From Cryptomeria japonica (Eukaryota; Streptophyta; Pinopsida; Cupressales; Cupressaceae): a DNA stretch of 64,000 nucleotides. Positions within the stretch are counted from its first letter, which is position 1. Each line of letters begins with the position of its first letter. Below the pieces are notes generated by a model. It did not search any database, had not been told where the DNA came from, and saw nothing but the letters and a program-made list of their open reading frames with translations. Below, piece by piece: positions 24,742 through 36,239 of this stretch. Position numbers and translations under genes: made by a program. The stretch covers positions 121,582,640 through 121,646,639 of the forward strand of contig NC_081410.1 in NCBI RefSeq assembly GCF_030272615.1, given 5' to 3'.

Positions 24742-27700
24742 TCAGATATCTTCCGTAGATGAGTCGCAGGGTTCTTGGGCACAAGGAGCTGGCGACTGAA
24801 CTGTTGATGTGGCGTTGGCCGTTGCAGAAGTTGCAACTTGCAAGTACCATGATTTCCATGCATTCATGTAGTGAAGGAACATATGGTCAAGTGCTGCAAA
24901 CATGAAATTAAAAAAAAATGAACCAACAAGTATTAACTCTAGCCCAACGTGAAATGAAATGTGTTCAGGGCTTCCATAACAGAAATCCATGTTTAAATTC
25001 ACAAAATTATATTTTATATATATCTATATGTATGTTGAATGTTTGTATAGGTTGAACATTTAATCATGCAAAATGTAGATGAAGAACACATCCATTTAAT
25101 TCGATGTGTGATCTCAATAAACAAAGTAATCTAATTTGAGGCGTGGAATACCCAATGAACAAGACCAAGATCCAAATCTGAATATAATGTACCAAATTAA
25201 ACAAGACCTGGTCTTCGGCCTCGTCAACTGGATCTTGGGCTGAATCTATGAAGGGATTCGGATCAATGGGATCAAATGCGGCTGCTAGTCATGTTGGTAG
25301 ATAATATGATTCAATAGTGCACGGATACCTTACATTGAAACGAAAACTGAAACTACCAAGACTGTTACCTTGATTTGCGGGGAATTGAAAATCGACTTGA
25401 ACCGAAGCTAATGAATCAACTGGGTGCACTAGGGCGACGGGATCTGAAACATAAAAAGAAACTGGAACAACTTCTTCAATTGGCAATACTATACCGATAA
25501 AGGCTGTCACAAGTGCACAAGATGTGGGTAAATTTTGATAAGAAAAAAAACCTCACTAATAGCATCTATGCTTGGGGTACGCAAAAGAAAAATTTACCAA
25601 TTAAAAAAATTGAAGTGCCACTGAAATTTTATATTGAGAGTTAAAAGGAACATCATTGGCAGTGATCTTGGTACTGAATTTTTATATTGAGAGTTAAAAG
25701 GAACATCAATGGCAGTGATCTTGGTAGCGTTGTGCTCACTGCCAAGGTCAGGTGGGCAACCTATGGTGAAGAACTCGAGGGAAAGAGATATCCTTTAATG
25801 CAAAGTATAAATTTGAGGGCCGTATAACTGTAGTTATCTATTTTTAGCAGATCCTTAAAAGTTCTAAATATATTTTAATTTATAATGTTTTTCAAATAAT
25901 TATATTTTAATATTAAGATATAATTATAAATAGAGTTAGTCATCAAAATTATTCCCGCTTACGAAAAAGCTTTATGTAAGGAATTTTAAGATAGTGGGAG
26001 ATTTCATAAAATAAGTTGTTAAAGATTAAATTGAACTTCAAAATAGGAGTTTTATATTTTATTTTAATTTTTTTTTAAATTATTAAATGTTAAAGTGATG
26101 TGATATTGCTACTAAGATTTAATCATTGACCCTGTTTCATGAGTAGTGACTCATGAAAACCAATCTCTCATGAGAGTGAATGGAACAATTACAACTTGAA
26201 GGTCACCAATCCTAATATTACCTCAACTCAAACACGCTTAACTATTGAGTTTCTTCAATAGGTTAAGCTCACTTAACTTGCTACTCCATTTGCAAAACTT
26301 TCAACTAAAATAAATATTAATCATTAAAAAAATTTAATTTTTTATATAACTAGAATAAATATTAATTTAAAAATATCTGATCAAATAAATAGAAATTTTA
26401 AATAATCCAAATTCTACATATGACAATTTTAAAATATCCGATTAAGCAAATAAAAAATTTAAGTAATCCAAGTTTCATAACTGACAATAAAATTTGTAAA
26501 GCCAATCTGTGTGGATTATCTATATAATTATCTTTTAAATATTAAAAAAAATTATTTTTAAAATATATTATAAATCAAAAGATATATATTTGTCAATTGA
26601 TTGTTGACCTATTTATTAAACTGAATGGCTCTAAATACCATAAGAAATAAGGTTAAGATCAAAAATCCTAAATGACTTTGACTAAATGTATAGTCTAAAT
26701 GATTTTAAAATTTAATAGAATATAATCATATATATATGGTCCATAATTTTATATTATTTTTTTAAAATATAATATCTTCAAATTTTAATTAAAAAATTAC
26801 AATCACAAGGTCGAAGTGAGAGCCCTTCTACATTGAGCATAGAAAACCCTTCCCCGAAAGTACCTCCTTAACGGTTAAAAATTCAAATCGCTGGAAGGCT
26901 GAAATTTGAAAAATATTTTAACGAAAGACCTTTTTGTGACAGCATTTTCCCTTCAATTGCTTTGGCCTCAACTTTTTAACACGTTGGACGACGTGTAAGC
27001 GGCTGAATGGAACTTTAACTAGGATTAGCTAAACAACTGTATGTAACCCTACTGGAAAAAAACCATTTAAAATCTTGAAAATTCATCCGTTAGATCAACT
27101 GTAACCCAGAACATGGTAGTTTAAAAAAAAAAGAAATGGCCCCCAAATAATAGCGGCCATAGCTATAATTCCTCTGAACTGTCCTAAAAAATTGGACATC
27201 TATTCAGCATTCACAACTCCGTAATAAGTTACGTGGAGATTATTCCGTTGTAACGGCGATCAGGAAATATATTTCCATCCACGGATCTTACGTGGAGAAT
27301 GTAGTTACATCCCGTGGCCTTTATCAAAAGGGATTCAAATTTTAAACTTGATATACGATCTCGCGGACAATTTTGAAGTCCTCCCCCGCCCAGTTCTCTC
27401 TTAAATGTATAAATAATAATCATGAACGGTATATTAATTTAAACCATATAACATAAATTTAGAGGTGAAATCTGAATCAAAGGGTCCCCCACTAAGAAAA
27501 TTCTTCAATCAAAAAAGTCAAAGGGCAACAATTATTTTCTACACAGATCAAAGAATAAAATGCTGTAGGCCACACAGATTGCGTGTACCTTCGTTTTGAT
27601 AGTGCAGAGGAAATGGCGTTGTCCGTGCCTGTTCCTGAGAAAAGCATTCTCCGTCTTTGCTCTCATCAGACTGATCATTCCCACGGTCGGAAGACTGCGA

Positions 27701-29844
27701 GGAGGATGAAATAGTGGCCAGGCACTGTTGTTGCAGACGAAAAGGACAAAATGGGCCAAATGAGAAAGCGGCAGCGCTGCCCTTTGGTGATGATCCGCGC
27801 CTGTTAAAACTGGAATCCTCCAAACACTGAGAAGATCTGGTCTCTGAGGCTGAAACGGAACCAGAAGCCTTCTTTTCGGTTTGTTCTGAAGCTCTGTGTG
27901 AGTCAGTTGTGCTCCATTCCCTCCATCCTCCAGAGGTTCCAAGCGTCAGGCTGGTGGGCACTCGTGGAGCAGATACGGCCACATTAGGCACAGGAACGGG
28001 CACAGAGGAGCCTTGACGTTCGCGTGGATAGAGGGCAACAGGATTGTAGATTGCCCCGCCTGCATTCAAATCTGAACTGCGAGGTTGCAGAGGCTTTAGC
28101 GTCGTCCTGTTCTTGGCAGGGGCTTCCACATGATCTCTGTTCAATGGCCTGGGTCTCTTTGTTTTGGGGGCAGCCGTTGTGCTTGTATTGCTCGACAGTA
28201 CAGTGCCAAACTGCCTCTTCCTACTTGGCGTTTCTGTTAAAAAAAGGGAGTTCTCAATAATAATTTGTAGAAGAGTCTAGGAAATCGAGAAGTACTAGAG
28301 TGCAGAGCTTACCAGAGGGATACTTTGCGTTGTCCTTGGCGCCCAGCCATTTGAACGCCGGCTTTCTGTTCTCCGCACTGTGAGTCTGTTTGAGCCATGG
28401 CGGGATATAGGTTATTTTGTATCATTCCTCGGCAAACCAAAAGACTAGAGTCGGAAATGCATTTATTTACCTTTTCAATGAGATTTAGGGATGAGAGAAT
28501 GTTCGCAATGTCGTACAGACGCCTAACTTTGGCTGTAAAAATAGTAAACAGGGGCCATTTAAGTTCGAATCGCGTCAAAAATATTTTTAACCAGGGTTTA
28601 GAATCGGAACCTATCTTAAATTTATTTAAAGCATATGGCGGCAAGAATGTACGGCTTACTTTTGAGCTTGGCTGATTCTTTGCATTCTCCTAGTAGCAGC
28701 CTGGCGGCATCTTCCAATGAAACAATTTGAGCCTGTCATGCAAATTAAATTAAATTAAATTAAAATGCGAGCTTCTCAACAGGAGAATGCGGCTAAGCCT
28801 ACGATGGCCGTACCTGCGTGACGAGGAAAAGCTGAACAAATTTCTGCGTGAGAAGCCCAAGAGATTTCTCGCGCCTGCAATCTGCATTAATATACAGATC
28901 AGCGCGATCTTTGACCTTTATTATTCAAAGAAAATAAAAAAATCATGTATTGGCTGCGAAATTGTGGATCTTTATTTTAATATTTTACCTGCTTTTGATT
29001 TGGAGGCCTCTCCGAAGACAGAAACGGGGCTGCTTTTGTTCAATCCGTGCTTTGTTGTTTGCCGTTTTACGTTCTCCAATGGCGGGCGATTCTCGTTCGA
29101 TGAATTTTCTTCTTCATCGTCATCGGAGTTAACGCAGACCTGTCATGAAGGCCGCCATTAACAAAGAAATCCAAATGCTTACTCAAACAACAGGTCTCCC
29201 AGGAAGAACGCAAATGAAATCTTGCTTACCCTGACATTGTTCATTTTGATCTCAGACAAATCTGCGAGATTTTTCACGCCGTTCAATACATCACCTTCCA
29301 GAGCTGTCTCCTGCAACAGAATGCGAATATTTAATCCTCCATTAAATTCAACAACACGAATAATGCGAACTTTCAGCTTGACATACCCGTAGCTTTTCGA
29401 GAAACTTGGGAATCCCCTCGTAGCCTTTCCATGTATACCGATTCTTCGCCTTTCTAACCAGAACCTGCGCAATCTTTCCGCATCAACAAAAAGCAAAAAG
29501 CAATCAAAGAGAATAACACTCAACGGTACAAAGAAAATTTAAATTTGAAACAACTCACCCCAACGCTTTCCAAAACGTTAACAATGTCATATATCCGGCG
29601 CCTTTCAACGCCCAAGCGGCACGCTGCCTCGTCGAGGCTAATGGAATCGACTTTCTCCTGTGTGTAATGATTCAAAAAACTGCACACAGGAAGCCATTCA
29701 AATTAAATCCACAGATCTACAAAAATGCTCGAAAATCGTCGCTCTAAACCAAATATTTACTCACTTCAAGCACAACAAACCCAAAGATTTCTCCTTCCTG
29801 CTGTAAGTCTGAGGCTTGCCCTCCTGATCACAGTACGAAGACAT
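24742..29844 (-). CDS. DEL: Atypical E2F (DP-E2F-like, DEL family), 12 exons, 572 aa
   Basis: The family binds E2F sites as a monomer through two DNA-binding domains and represses cell-cycle or endocycle genes in the nucleus. Exons from the start: 29765-29844, 29559-29679, 29387-29464, 29230-29310, 28989-29139, 28814-28881, 28660-28732, 28471-28532, 28313-28385, 27589-28233, 25369-25503, 24742-24893. All introns are GT-AG and all phases agree. Domain 1 is at residues 15-81 (RRRIYDIVN at 53-61). An acidic linker lies near 121-150. Domain 2 is at 172-253 (REKSLGLL at 174-181, RRLYDIAN at 221-228). A basic Lys/Arg patch (267-291) could be a nuclear signal. A Ser-rich region follows, and the tail carries [10 protein letters not shown] (530-539). 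No DP-dimerisation or RB-binding region was seen, as expected for DEL proteins. At 572 aa it is longer than the Arabidopsis members I recall. Reading through intron 10 gives a 490-aa alternative. Confidence 0.88.
25504..27588 (-). other. Intron 10 of the E2F-like gene (2.1 kb)
   Basis: This is by far the largest intron of the gene; the others are about 80-480 bp. It is AT-rich, with no element boundaries recognised. A 53-bp tandem duplication lies at 25622-25727. Translation reading into it stops at a TGA at 27548-27550. Confidence 0.75.
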
Positions 29845-30257
29845 TTCCACACTCTTTTTCACTACACCACAATCAAAACCATTTGTGTGTATTCAAAGCC
29901 CTATCTTTTACCGTCAAGATCACGGATCGCAGCTTCACTTACAAGAGCCCTACAATCTTTCAGTTTTTACAGGTTTCAAAATGGCAGTATTTGCATTCCA
30001 TGACAAGAAAACCTCTATTTTCCTCCCTGACTAAAATAGCTGACTGCTCTCAAACTTCGGCCAGAAAAACAAGAAACATTTCCCTTTCCACCGCCCCGAT
30101 CGAACCACAGATCTACCCACAAAACAGAACAGAAATCTCAGATCTTTAATGACAATATCCAGAAAAACCACTTCAACACACCCAAAACAGAAAAAAATAT
30201 AATAAGCAACGGAAAAGATCTTGATAACTTGGTTCAAATTTTGAGTGGGAAAACAAT

Positions 30258-30294
30258 GGCGGGAGAGCAGCCCAAAAAGATAGACGCGCGGGAC
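30258..30294 (-). promoter_or_regulatory. Two E2F-like sites upstream of the E2F-like gene
   Basis: The minus strand has TCTCCCGCC at 30258-30266 and GTCCCGCGC at about 30286-30294. Each differs by one base from TTTCCCGCC/TTCCCGCGC-type sites. Promoters of this family can be E2F targets, so feedback control is plausible. Not tested. Confidence 0.4.
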
Positions 30295-30353
30295 AGACAC
30301 CATTAATTATAGCCATTAACTCTACTTAATCACCAGCACCACTGTGCGCGAGA

Positions 30354-30380
30354 CCTAACGGTGTCTATAACTAACGGTTT
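30354..30380. promoter_or_regulatory. Two MSA-like (AACGG) motifs
   Basis: CCTAACGGTG (30355-30364) and CTAACGGTTT (30371-30380) on the plus strand resemble the mitosis-specific activator core bound by three-repeat MYB proteins. They lie about 510-535 bp upstream of the ATG at 29844. The motif is short, so chance is possible. Confidence 0.35.
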
Positions 30381-31951
30381 GAAAGATTCCGCGCTCCTTC
30401 TCACCGATCAATTTCAAAGGGATACAAAATGGGCCCCAATTTCAGCCCTAGTTCCAAACAAACCGTGCATTTTTTAGTTTTCGAAAAAAAAATATATTTT
30501 TTATATATATAAACCGTACATTTTTTAGTTTTCGAAAAAAAATAGTTTATATATATATATTCGAGAATTTATAATTGCATAGGTGAAAATTGCTTACCTT
30601 GCAGTTTTTCCTCAGTTTTATTCTTTAATTTAATAAAGGAAGCTACAGATTATAAAGTAAAAGCCGTTAGGCACTACTTTATTCAAAAATACTTCAGTAA
30701 TGTGGGCTTCCTAGATCATAAAGAGTTAATTCATATATATCACCTTTGCATTTTCATTGATCTTGATTTTTTTTATTTGTTTTCATTTCATTTTGATTAT
30801 CTTTTTAATCTAATTATTAAGAAATATTATTAATTATATTTTCCTTATCTTTTCTTAATTCATTCTAAAAATTATTTTTTTAAATAAAAGATTGATTTAT
30901 ATTTTTATGAGTGTCATCTTTTTATGGACAAAAAAATGTAAATTCAAACAATTTAGACTTCTAGTCTAATTTTTGTTTCAATATTAGTTAAAAATACCTC
31001 TAATTCTATTTATCACATCAAGATATTATCAAATTAAATCTATTAAATATATAAAAGAAAATTTTAAAAAATTAAAAAATAGATTTTTCCTAAAAATTAC
31101 CAACACTCAAAATCCATCCATTTCACCTCCCATTTATTTAGTTGCATGGAATCTAGTAATAGCCCTCCTAAATTCACATATCTTACCATATATTAGTTAT
31201 TCTTATTAATTTTGTAGGGGTCAAGATTTAGGTGCAAAGACTCAAAAAAAAATTTCAAACAAGGTTGAATGGCCTTTGTGATTTCGAGATTCACTTGAAA
31301 ATTACCTCGAAGTTACCTCCCATCATCACTCAATACAAGGCAAGGACTCAAGATTATGATTCTTCTTACTAATTTTGTGAGCTCAAGATCTAGGTGCCAA
31401 GATTTAAAATTATAAATTCACAATATAATTAAATATTTTGCTAAGAGATTGATTTTTGGTAATGATATCTTGCACCTAATTGATTACATGAGGCTAAGAT
31501 ATTGGGATAATAATTGTTTTTCCTTAAGGGTACAACATTTGTTAATAAGTTTTTGTTTCTTCTAGTTTCACACATTTAAGATGGGAAGTTGTTATTTAAT
31601 AAAAAAATTGATATCTAAATAAAATCTTATTTGACCTTAAGAAGTGTTTTGGATGAAATATTTTTACTTAAAAAAATTTAAAATATCTTTGAAATATTTT
31701 TACTTAAAAAATTTTAAAATTTCTTTGATCTCCTATAAATGACTTTGTGTTTAACACCTTTCAAATTTAAAATAATATATTCTAGTAATCCATGTGAATT
31801 AAAGTAAACATTTTCAATGACACATGATAATTCTCCCATAATAACATATTTCCCCCATTACCAAAAACCTCTTTCTTCCTAAATTATCTTACAATATATT
31901 TTACCTTGTAAATGTGTTGTCTATTTATAACTTAAAAAATGTTACCCCATA

Positions 31952-32481
31952 GACCCGTTCATGGGTTCCCTAGGGTTAATCCTTTATGCAATGTTCCTGG
32001 AATTGAAGAGGTGAGTTGGTCAAAACCTGAGAGGGGCTGGATGAAGATTAATTTTGATGGGGCTTCGAGGGGGAATCTGGGCATCTCAAGAGCGGGGTGT
32101 GTGGCCTGTGATGATGAAGGGAAGATTATCTTCAAGGGTGCTAAAAGATTACAGGATGGAACTAATAATGAAGCTGAGGTACAAGCAGCTTTGTTAGCTA
32201 CTGATTTGGCAGTGAATATGAAGGCTTCGAAAGTCCACTTGGAGGAGAGTTCCCACGTGGTGGTTAATGCTCTTATGAAAGGTGACACCCCATGTTGGAA
32301 ATTGAATAAGTTCATCACCATTATCGGTGCAAAATTAAAATCTTTTCAAGACTTTTGTGTTTCTCATGTAAAAAGAAGTGGAAATGTTCTTGTTGATGGT
32401 CTGTCCAACATGGCTTGTGAGTTGTTCAAGGGTGAGGTGAGGTGGTGGGATGGTAATGACGACAATGTGCTATGGAGTTAA
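31952..32481 (+). pseudogene. LINE RNase H domain (RVT_3 type), inactive
   Basis: An open frame of 180 codons (counted from an ATG at 31939 inside the target duplication) carries a plant-type RNase H fold. WMKINFDGASRG bears the first Asp, TNNEAE the Glu, and LVDGLSNMA the last Asp. At the third Asp position, where the family usually reads GDS, this copy reads ESS, so the active site is incomplete. In LINEs this domain removes RNA from the RNA-DNA hybrid during reverse transcription. The frame is the 3' end of an ORF2-type polyprotein cut off by 5' truncation. The apparent start codon is chance. I do not read it as a host gene despite the open frame. Confidence 0.8.
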
Positions 32482-32664
32482 GACAGCCTGCCAAGGACAG
32501 TACTTCCGCATACTTGATATGTACGACATGTGGCCTGCATCTTATTCAAGGTGTTGACACTGGATCACGCTTTACGGGCAATTAATATCGAATATTTTTG
32601 CAATGGCAGTGGTTGTGGTGTGTGCCTTCTTAATTGCTAAAAATGGAATTTACGCTCATTCAAT

Positions 32665-33399
32665 GTGGCAGTTGAGCGTGTTTGGTGGGGAAGATACGAT
32701 TTTTTTTACAAAACTCGACGGTTTGGTGAGGCCTCCAGCATAGAAGCTAATTTCACCCTGAAATCTTCGAAGTTGATGCCTGCATTTTGGGGTCATGTTC
32801 CTGGGAAGAGGCTCGAGAACATGTTTTTGACGAGAGATCCCTTGTTTTTGAAGGGTGTTCAACTGGTTCTTGGCAAGGAGATGGTGGTGATTGGCCACAA
32901 ATATCGTTTGAGGGTAGACATCTACTCTTTAATCATGGATTAGGGACTTGACTTGGGCTATTCATGCGAGGAGGTTAGAAAGGTGATGAGGATGATAATC
33001 CTGAGTGATTATCTTCTAAACATGGACTCTTTGCTGGAGTGGGTTGTCCTAGGTTGGGGTTTCAACATCTCTAAAGGCATTCCAAAGGAAAATGTCTAGC
33101 TCCGAGCTCGACACATGAAGATTCCTTTCTTACGACATCATGAGGAGGTCAAAGCCAGGTTTCGAGGTGACATGAGGGGAGGGTGAGAAGGTCTAGTAAT
33201 CTATGTTCAGATAATGGAGTTGGAAGAAATTATCAGACAAGCGAGAGAGGAAGCTAGGATGGTGGATGAGATCCGAAGGAGGCGGTCGATTACCAGGCAT
33301 CTTTCAACGGAGTTAGCAAGACAAAATGAGCTATGTGGTGCAGTTGGTGGATTGAACGGGTTGGGGGACACTTCGAGTGCACCGAATTTTGTTGAGTGA
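32665..33399 (+). pseudogene. Decayed coding stretch after the LINE RNase H
   Basis: Downstream of the RNase H stop, frames at 32665-32943 and 33214-33399 together with the interval between them read as a protein with a few stops. It starts with an aromatic-rich segment (VWWGRYDFFY) and ends with a highly charged helix (EEIIRQAREEARMVDEIRRRR), a likely coiled coil. It lies inside the LINE, before the poly(A). I do not recognise it. It could be a second LINE product or the captured 3' end of a host transcript. Confidence 0.4.
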
Positions 33400-33680
33400 A
33401 GACTGATAGATGAAATACGGTGAACGAGGGTACCTCTTTGTACTAAATCTTTCGTTTTAGATTAAGTTGCTTTCAGTTTTTCCATTGCACATTTTATGTC
33501 ATTTTTGGCACGATGTAATTGGACTTCTTTTTTACATTAGTTGTGGGGGAGGGTTTTTGTGTTTCTGTTTGAAGAATGGCATGGTTTTGGTAGGGTGGTT
33601 TTTTGGGTGGATGATGATTTTTCATGTACTATTTTAGTTATCTTTAATAAAATCATAAATATTACCAATCAAAAAAAAAA

Positions 33681-33747
33681 TGGTACCCCATATATTATAT
33701 TTTTTACATACGTATATTACATATGTTAAATGACATTGCATATATAT
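33681..33747. other. AT-rich target stretch between LINE and copia-2
   Basis: It contains TATTACATATGTTAAATGAC, a motif that recurs at 46203 and 47697 next to other insertions, and ends GCATATATAT at the copia-2 LTR. Confidence 0.6.
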
Positions 33748-34073
33748 TGTTAGATCGTATTTAGCTATTAGTTATTTTTTTACAACTAGTTATGCTTTTG
33801 TGTTCTTTTGCTTAAGTTTCACTTAGGAGTGCTTATTTTAGTTGTGCACCTAGTTAGCTAGAGTTGAGCTTTATTTATCTCCTCATGCTTGCACTTGAAT
33901 TCTCCTAAATTTAGTTTCATGATTTCTTTATAAGCACCTCATTGTGCAATTGTAACTCATTTTGTATTCTTTGTTTTTGAGTAATATAGCAATCTTTTGT
34001 GTAGCTCTCTCTTGTGGAAAGTGTTCTTGTTTGTCATTTGATCTTGTAGGAACTTGTGTTGAAAAATTCAACG
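33748..34073 (+). repeat. Copia-2 5' LTR (326 bp)
   Basis: It begins TGTTAGATCG and ends CAACG (CA mutated to CG) directly before the PBS. It matches the 3' LTR around the solo-LTR insert. Confidence 0.85.
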
Positions 34074-34089
34074 TGGTATCAGAACATGG
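34074..34089 (+). other. Copia-2 primer binding site
   Basis: TGGTATCAGAACATGG is a close match to the TGGTATCAGAGC site complementary to the 3' end of initiator tRNA-Met, typical of copia. Confidence 0.85.
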
Positions 34090-35349
34090 ATTCGGCAAGC
34101 CTCTTCTCTAGCTTTGAGGTTTTTCATTGCTCGGAAGCATTGCAGGGGAATAATTTTTCTTTTTCGTGGATCTGATGGTGGGCGATTTTTTTTATCAATT
34201 TTGAGGCAAAATGGGAATCACCATCACATCTGTAGCATCAAAAAACCCTAAGATCAATTGTCGGTTCATCAAAAATTGGATAGTTGAAATTTGGGGTCAA
34301 AGTTGTTGAGGGCATGTTTTACGAAGCAAGTTCTTGAGGTAACAGGAAAATCTAGTCGTTTTAGGATAAAATGGACATTGCCATCATGCTCGAAAGGCCC
34401 AAAAACCTATGAATCACCTAGCAAATTGTCAAAACCATAGACTATAAATTTTGAGGTTTTTTTTTAGGTCTATGCATCATTTTTCATGCGCTTGTATGGA
34501 TCATACCTATACCAACAACATCAAAAAATTAGCGCTAAAAAAAGAAGCTCTAAAGTAATATTTTATCGGTTTCTTTCAAAAAAAATTCAAAGGTGCTTTT
34601 TAAGGGGTTCAATGTTGTTTATGTGGCAAAGTTTGTTTTAAAAAAAATTAAATAAAATTTAAGTCAAAAAAAGTGCTTTCACAGGAGTACGTATTCCTTC
34701 ACATCAATACTTGTGCAAGTACTATAGCCAACATCAACAAGCCTTTGACTTTTTTTTTTGGAGGGGGGGGGGAGATTTTGCTATTTTTAGCAATACTTGT
34801 ATATTTAGTGAAGATCCCTATTTTTAGCATCACAAGGAATCTTACAAAAAAATTTGCCTACTCAGCAAATAATCTCTGCCACATCAATAGTTGGTCAACC
34901 CTTTGACTAGTTTGACCTTTCAAGCCATAAAAAGTTATCTTCAATTTTTTGTTCATAGCTTGGTCATACAAGCTTCATTTTTTAACTTCCACATATCGTC
35001 AGAAAGCTCGTTCTAGCACCAATCTATGCATGGTGTTAGTTTTGTCAGATTTTGCTTTAAGTGTCTACTATGGACCTCCAAAGTTAGACTTTTTTTTTCG
35101 TGCTTTCGGGGCCATAACTTGGGCAAATGAACTCCATTTTTTGACTTCTACACATCGTTGGAAAGCTCTTAGAGACACCTATTTAGATCTGCCATTATAT
35201 TTTCCATATTTTTCTCAAGTTATCGGAAGAATTAATTTCTTTATTTTAGGCTTTATCTTCATTTTATTGCACTAGGGTTTGTGGTTTCTTTTTTTGTGTG
35301 TGTGGGAGGGTCAATTTGTCTTTTTCAGATCCTCTCCACACCTCAGCCT
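34090..35349 (+). other. Copia-2 leader
   Basis: An untranslated leader of about 1.26 kb. Two related segments (near 34950-35020 and 35105-35175) share a CTTCCACATATCGTCAGAAAGCTC-type block, here CTTCTACACATCGTTGGAAAG in the second. A second pair is seen near 34200 and 34370. No gene is supported. Confidence 0.55.
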
Positions 35350-35943
35350 ATGGCGAACTCTATTGTTCATCTCACGATCCATAACTATCACAACTAGAAG
35401 GATCAGATGACTAATTTGCTTATGTCTAGGGGTTTGTGGTCTACTTTGGATGAGAGCCAACCCACCTTGGAACATTCATTTGAGGTTTTTTAACAAAAAA
35501 ACAATATGGATGGGGCTATGGGATTGACTGTCATACATGTTTTCAATAGTCTCATGTTTCACCTTAAGTCATGAACTACTCCACAAACCATGTGGACTAA
35601 GTTCAAGGATCTTTTTGGGAAAGTTAATGAGTTGCGAGCAGTGCAGCTAGAGATGGAGTTGACCACATTGGTGCTTGATTCATTTCCCTCTATTGAGGAC
35701 TTTCTAGAGAAGTTCAAATCTCTTGAATCTTTCTTGAAAAGTTGTGGTAAGGATAAATCTGACAAAGAGTGTCTACTTGATTTTGGCTAAGCTTCGAGGG
35801 CCTTTCCAAGTCTTCGCTTCTACATTTTATGCCTCCATGGATGTTTTGGGTATAGCCTTCACTTTTCCCTCTTTTGAGGTCTTTTGTGAGTGGTTGACGC
35901 GAGAGCGAGCTTTTTTTACTCAACGTGATTCACTTTTAGGGTA
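35350..35943 (+). pseudogene. Copia-2 gag, 5' part
   Basis: Gag packages the element RNA. The frame starts at an ATG at 35350 (MANSIVHL) and shows the copia gag (UBN2-like) pattern: TMWTKFKDLFGK, an SIEDFLEKFKSL segment and a WLTRERAFF end. It has several in-frame stops (for example after HNYHN) and a frameshift near 35780. It is cut at 35943 by the CACTA-like insertion. The next codons, a Ser-rich stretch, are at 41082, and the frame is in phase across the insert if one GTA copy is ignored. Confidence 0.8.
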
Positions 35944-36019
35944 AGTGCAAGAAGTTGTGTCCACTTAATGTGGAATTTTTACACTTACAAAAAAAGTACA
36001 AATCAGGCAAAGCACATGG

Positions 36020-36200
36020 GAGACGAAACGGGATCCCGATTAGCCATGGGATCTTAAGCCTAAAAAATAATCGAGATCATGAGCCTAATTTTAGAAATGG
36101 GATCTCGTTCTAAAATAAAATGGGATCCTGTTTCCTAGAATATAAAATAAAAATAAAAAATGGGAGCCAACTCATATTTTCTAATTGGGATCCCGATTTA
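36020..36200. repeat. Left subterminal motif cluster of the CACTA-like element
   Basis: About six copies of ATGGGATCCCGTTT-like motifs, some perfect palindromes in the core (CGGGATCCCG), some diverged (GGGATCTCG, GGGATCCTG). The matching right cluster lies at 40118-40250. Confidence 0.75.
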
Positions 36201-36239
36201 AGCCACTAGCAAGCCTTCCAGGTAGGTCGCTTCCTAGCT

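Larger units (their letters stand above)
29845..31938. other. Upstream region of the E2F-like gene and AT-rich spacer
   Basis: 29845-30400 is the presumed 5' UTR and promoter of the minus-strand gene. Beyond 30400 the sequence is AT-rich and non-coding. Duplications seen: a 46-bp-scale direct repeat near 30465-30545 (CATTTTTTAGTTTTCGAAAA in each copy), a repeat near 31206 and 31369 (CAAGATTTAGGTGC type), and a short tandem repeat near 31655-31725. Confidence 0.5.
31952..33680 (+). mobile_element. 5'-truncated LINE with RNase H, poly(A) tail and target duplication
   Basis: The unit ends in ten A residues (33671-33680). It is bordered by ATGTTACCCCATA at 31939-31951 and TGGTACCCCATA at 33681-33692, a target duplication of 12-13 bp with one mismatch. 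That arrangement is typical of target-primed insertion. Only the 3' end of the element is present: an RNase H domain (31952-32481), then a decayed second coding stretch (32665-33399). Endonuclease and RT are absent. Confidence 0.8.

Noticed and set aside
27548-28144. Stop at 27548 as the only C-terminus of the E2F-like gene
   Set aside because: A good donor at 27588 joins in phase to two downstream exons, so this stop is kept only as a possible read-through form.
30031-30303. Minus-strand frame of 90 codons upstream of the E2F-like gene
   Set aside because: It lies in the presumed promoter and 5' UTR and has no recognisable features.
31939-32481. Host RNase H gene with its own start
   Set aside because: The frame lies inside a LINE defined by poly(A) and a target duplication, its ATG is in the target duplication, and a catalytic Asp is missing.
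34074-34089. tRNA gene
   Set aside because: It is only the primer binding site complementary to a tRNA end. No cloverleaf surrounds it, nor the other PBS sites.
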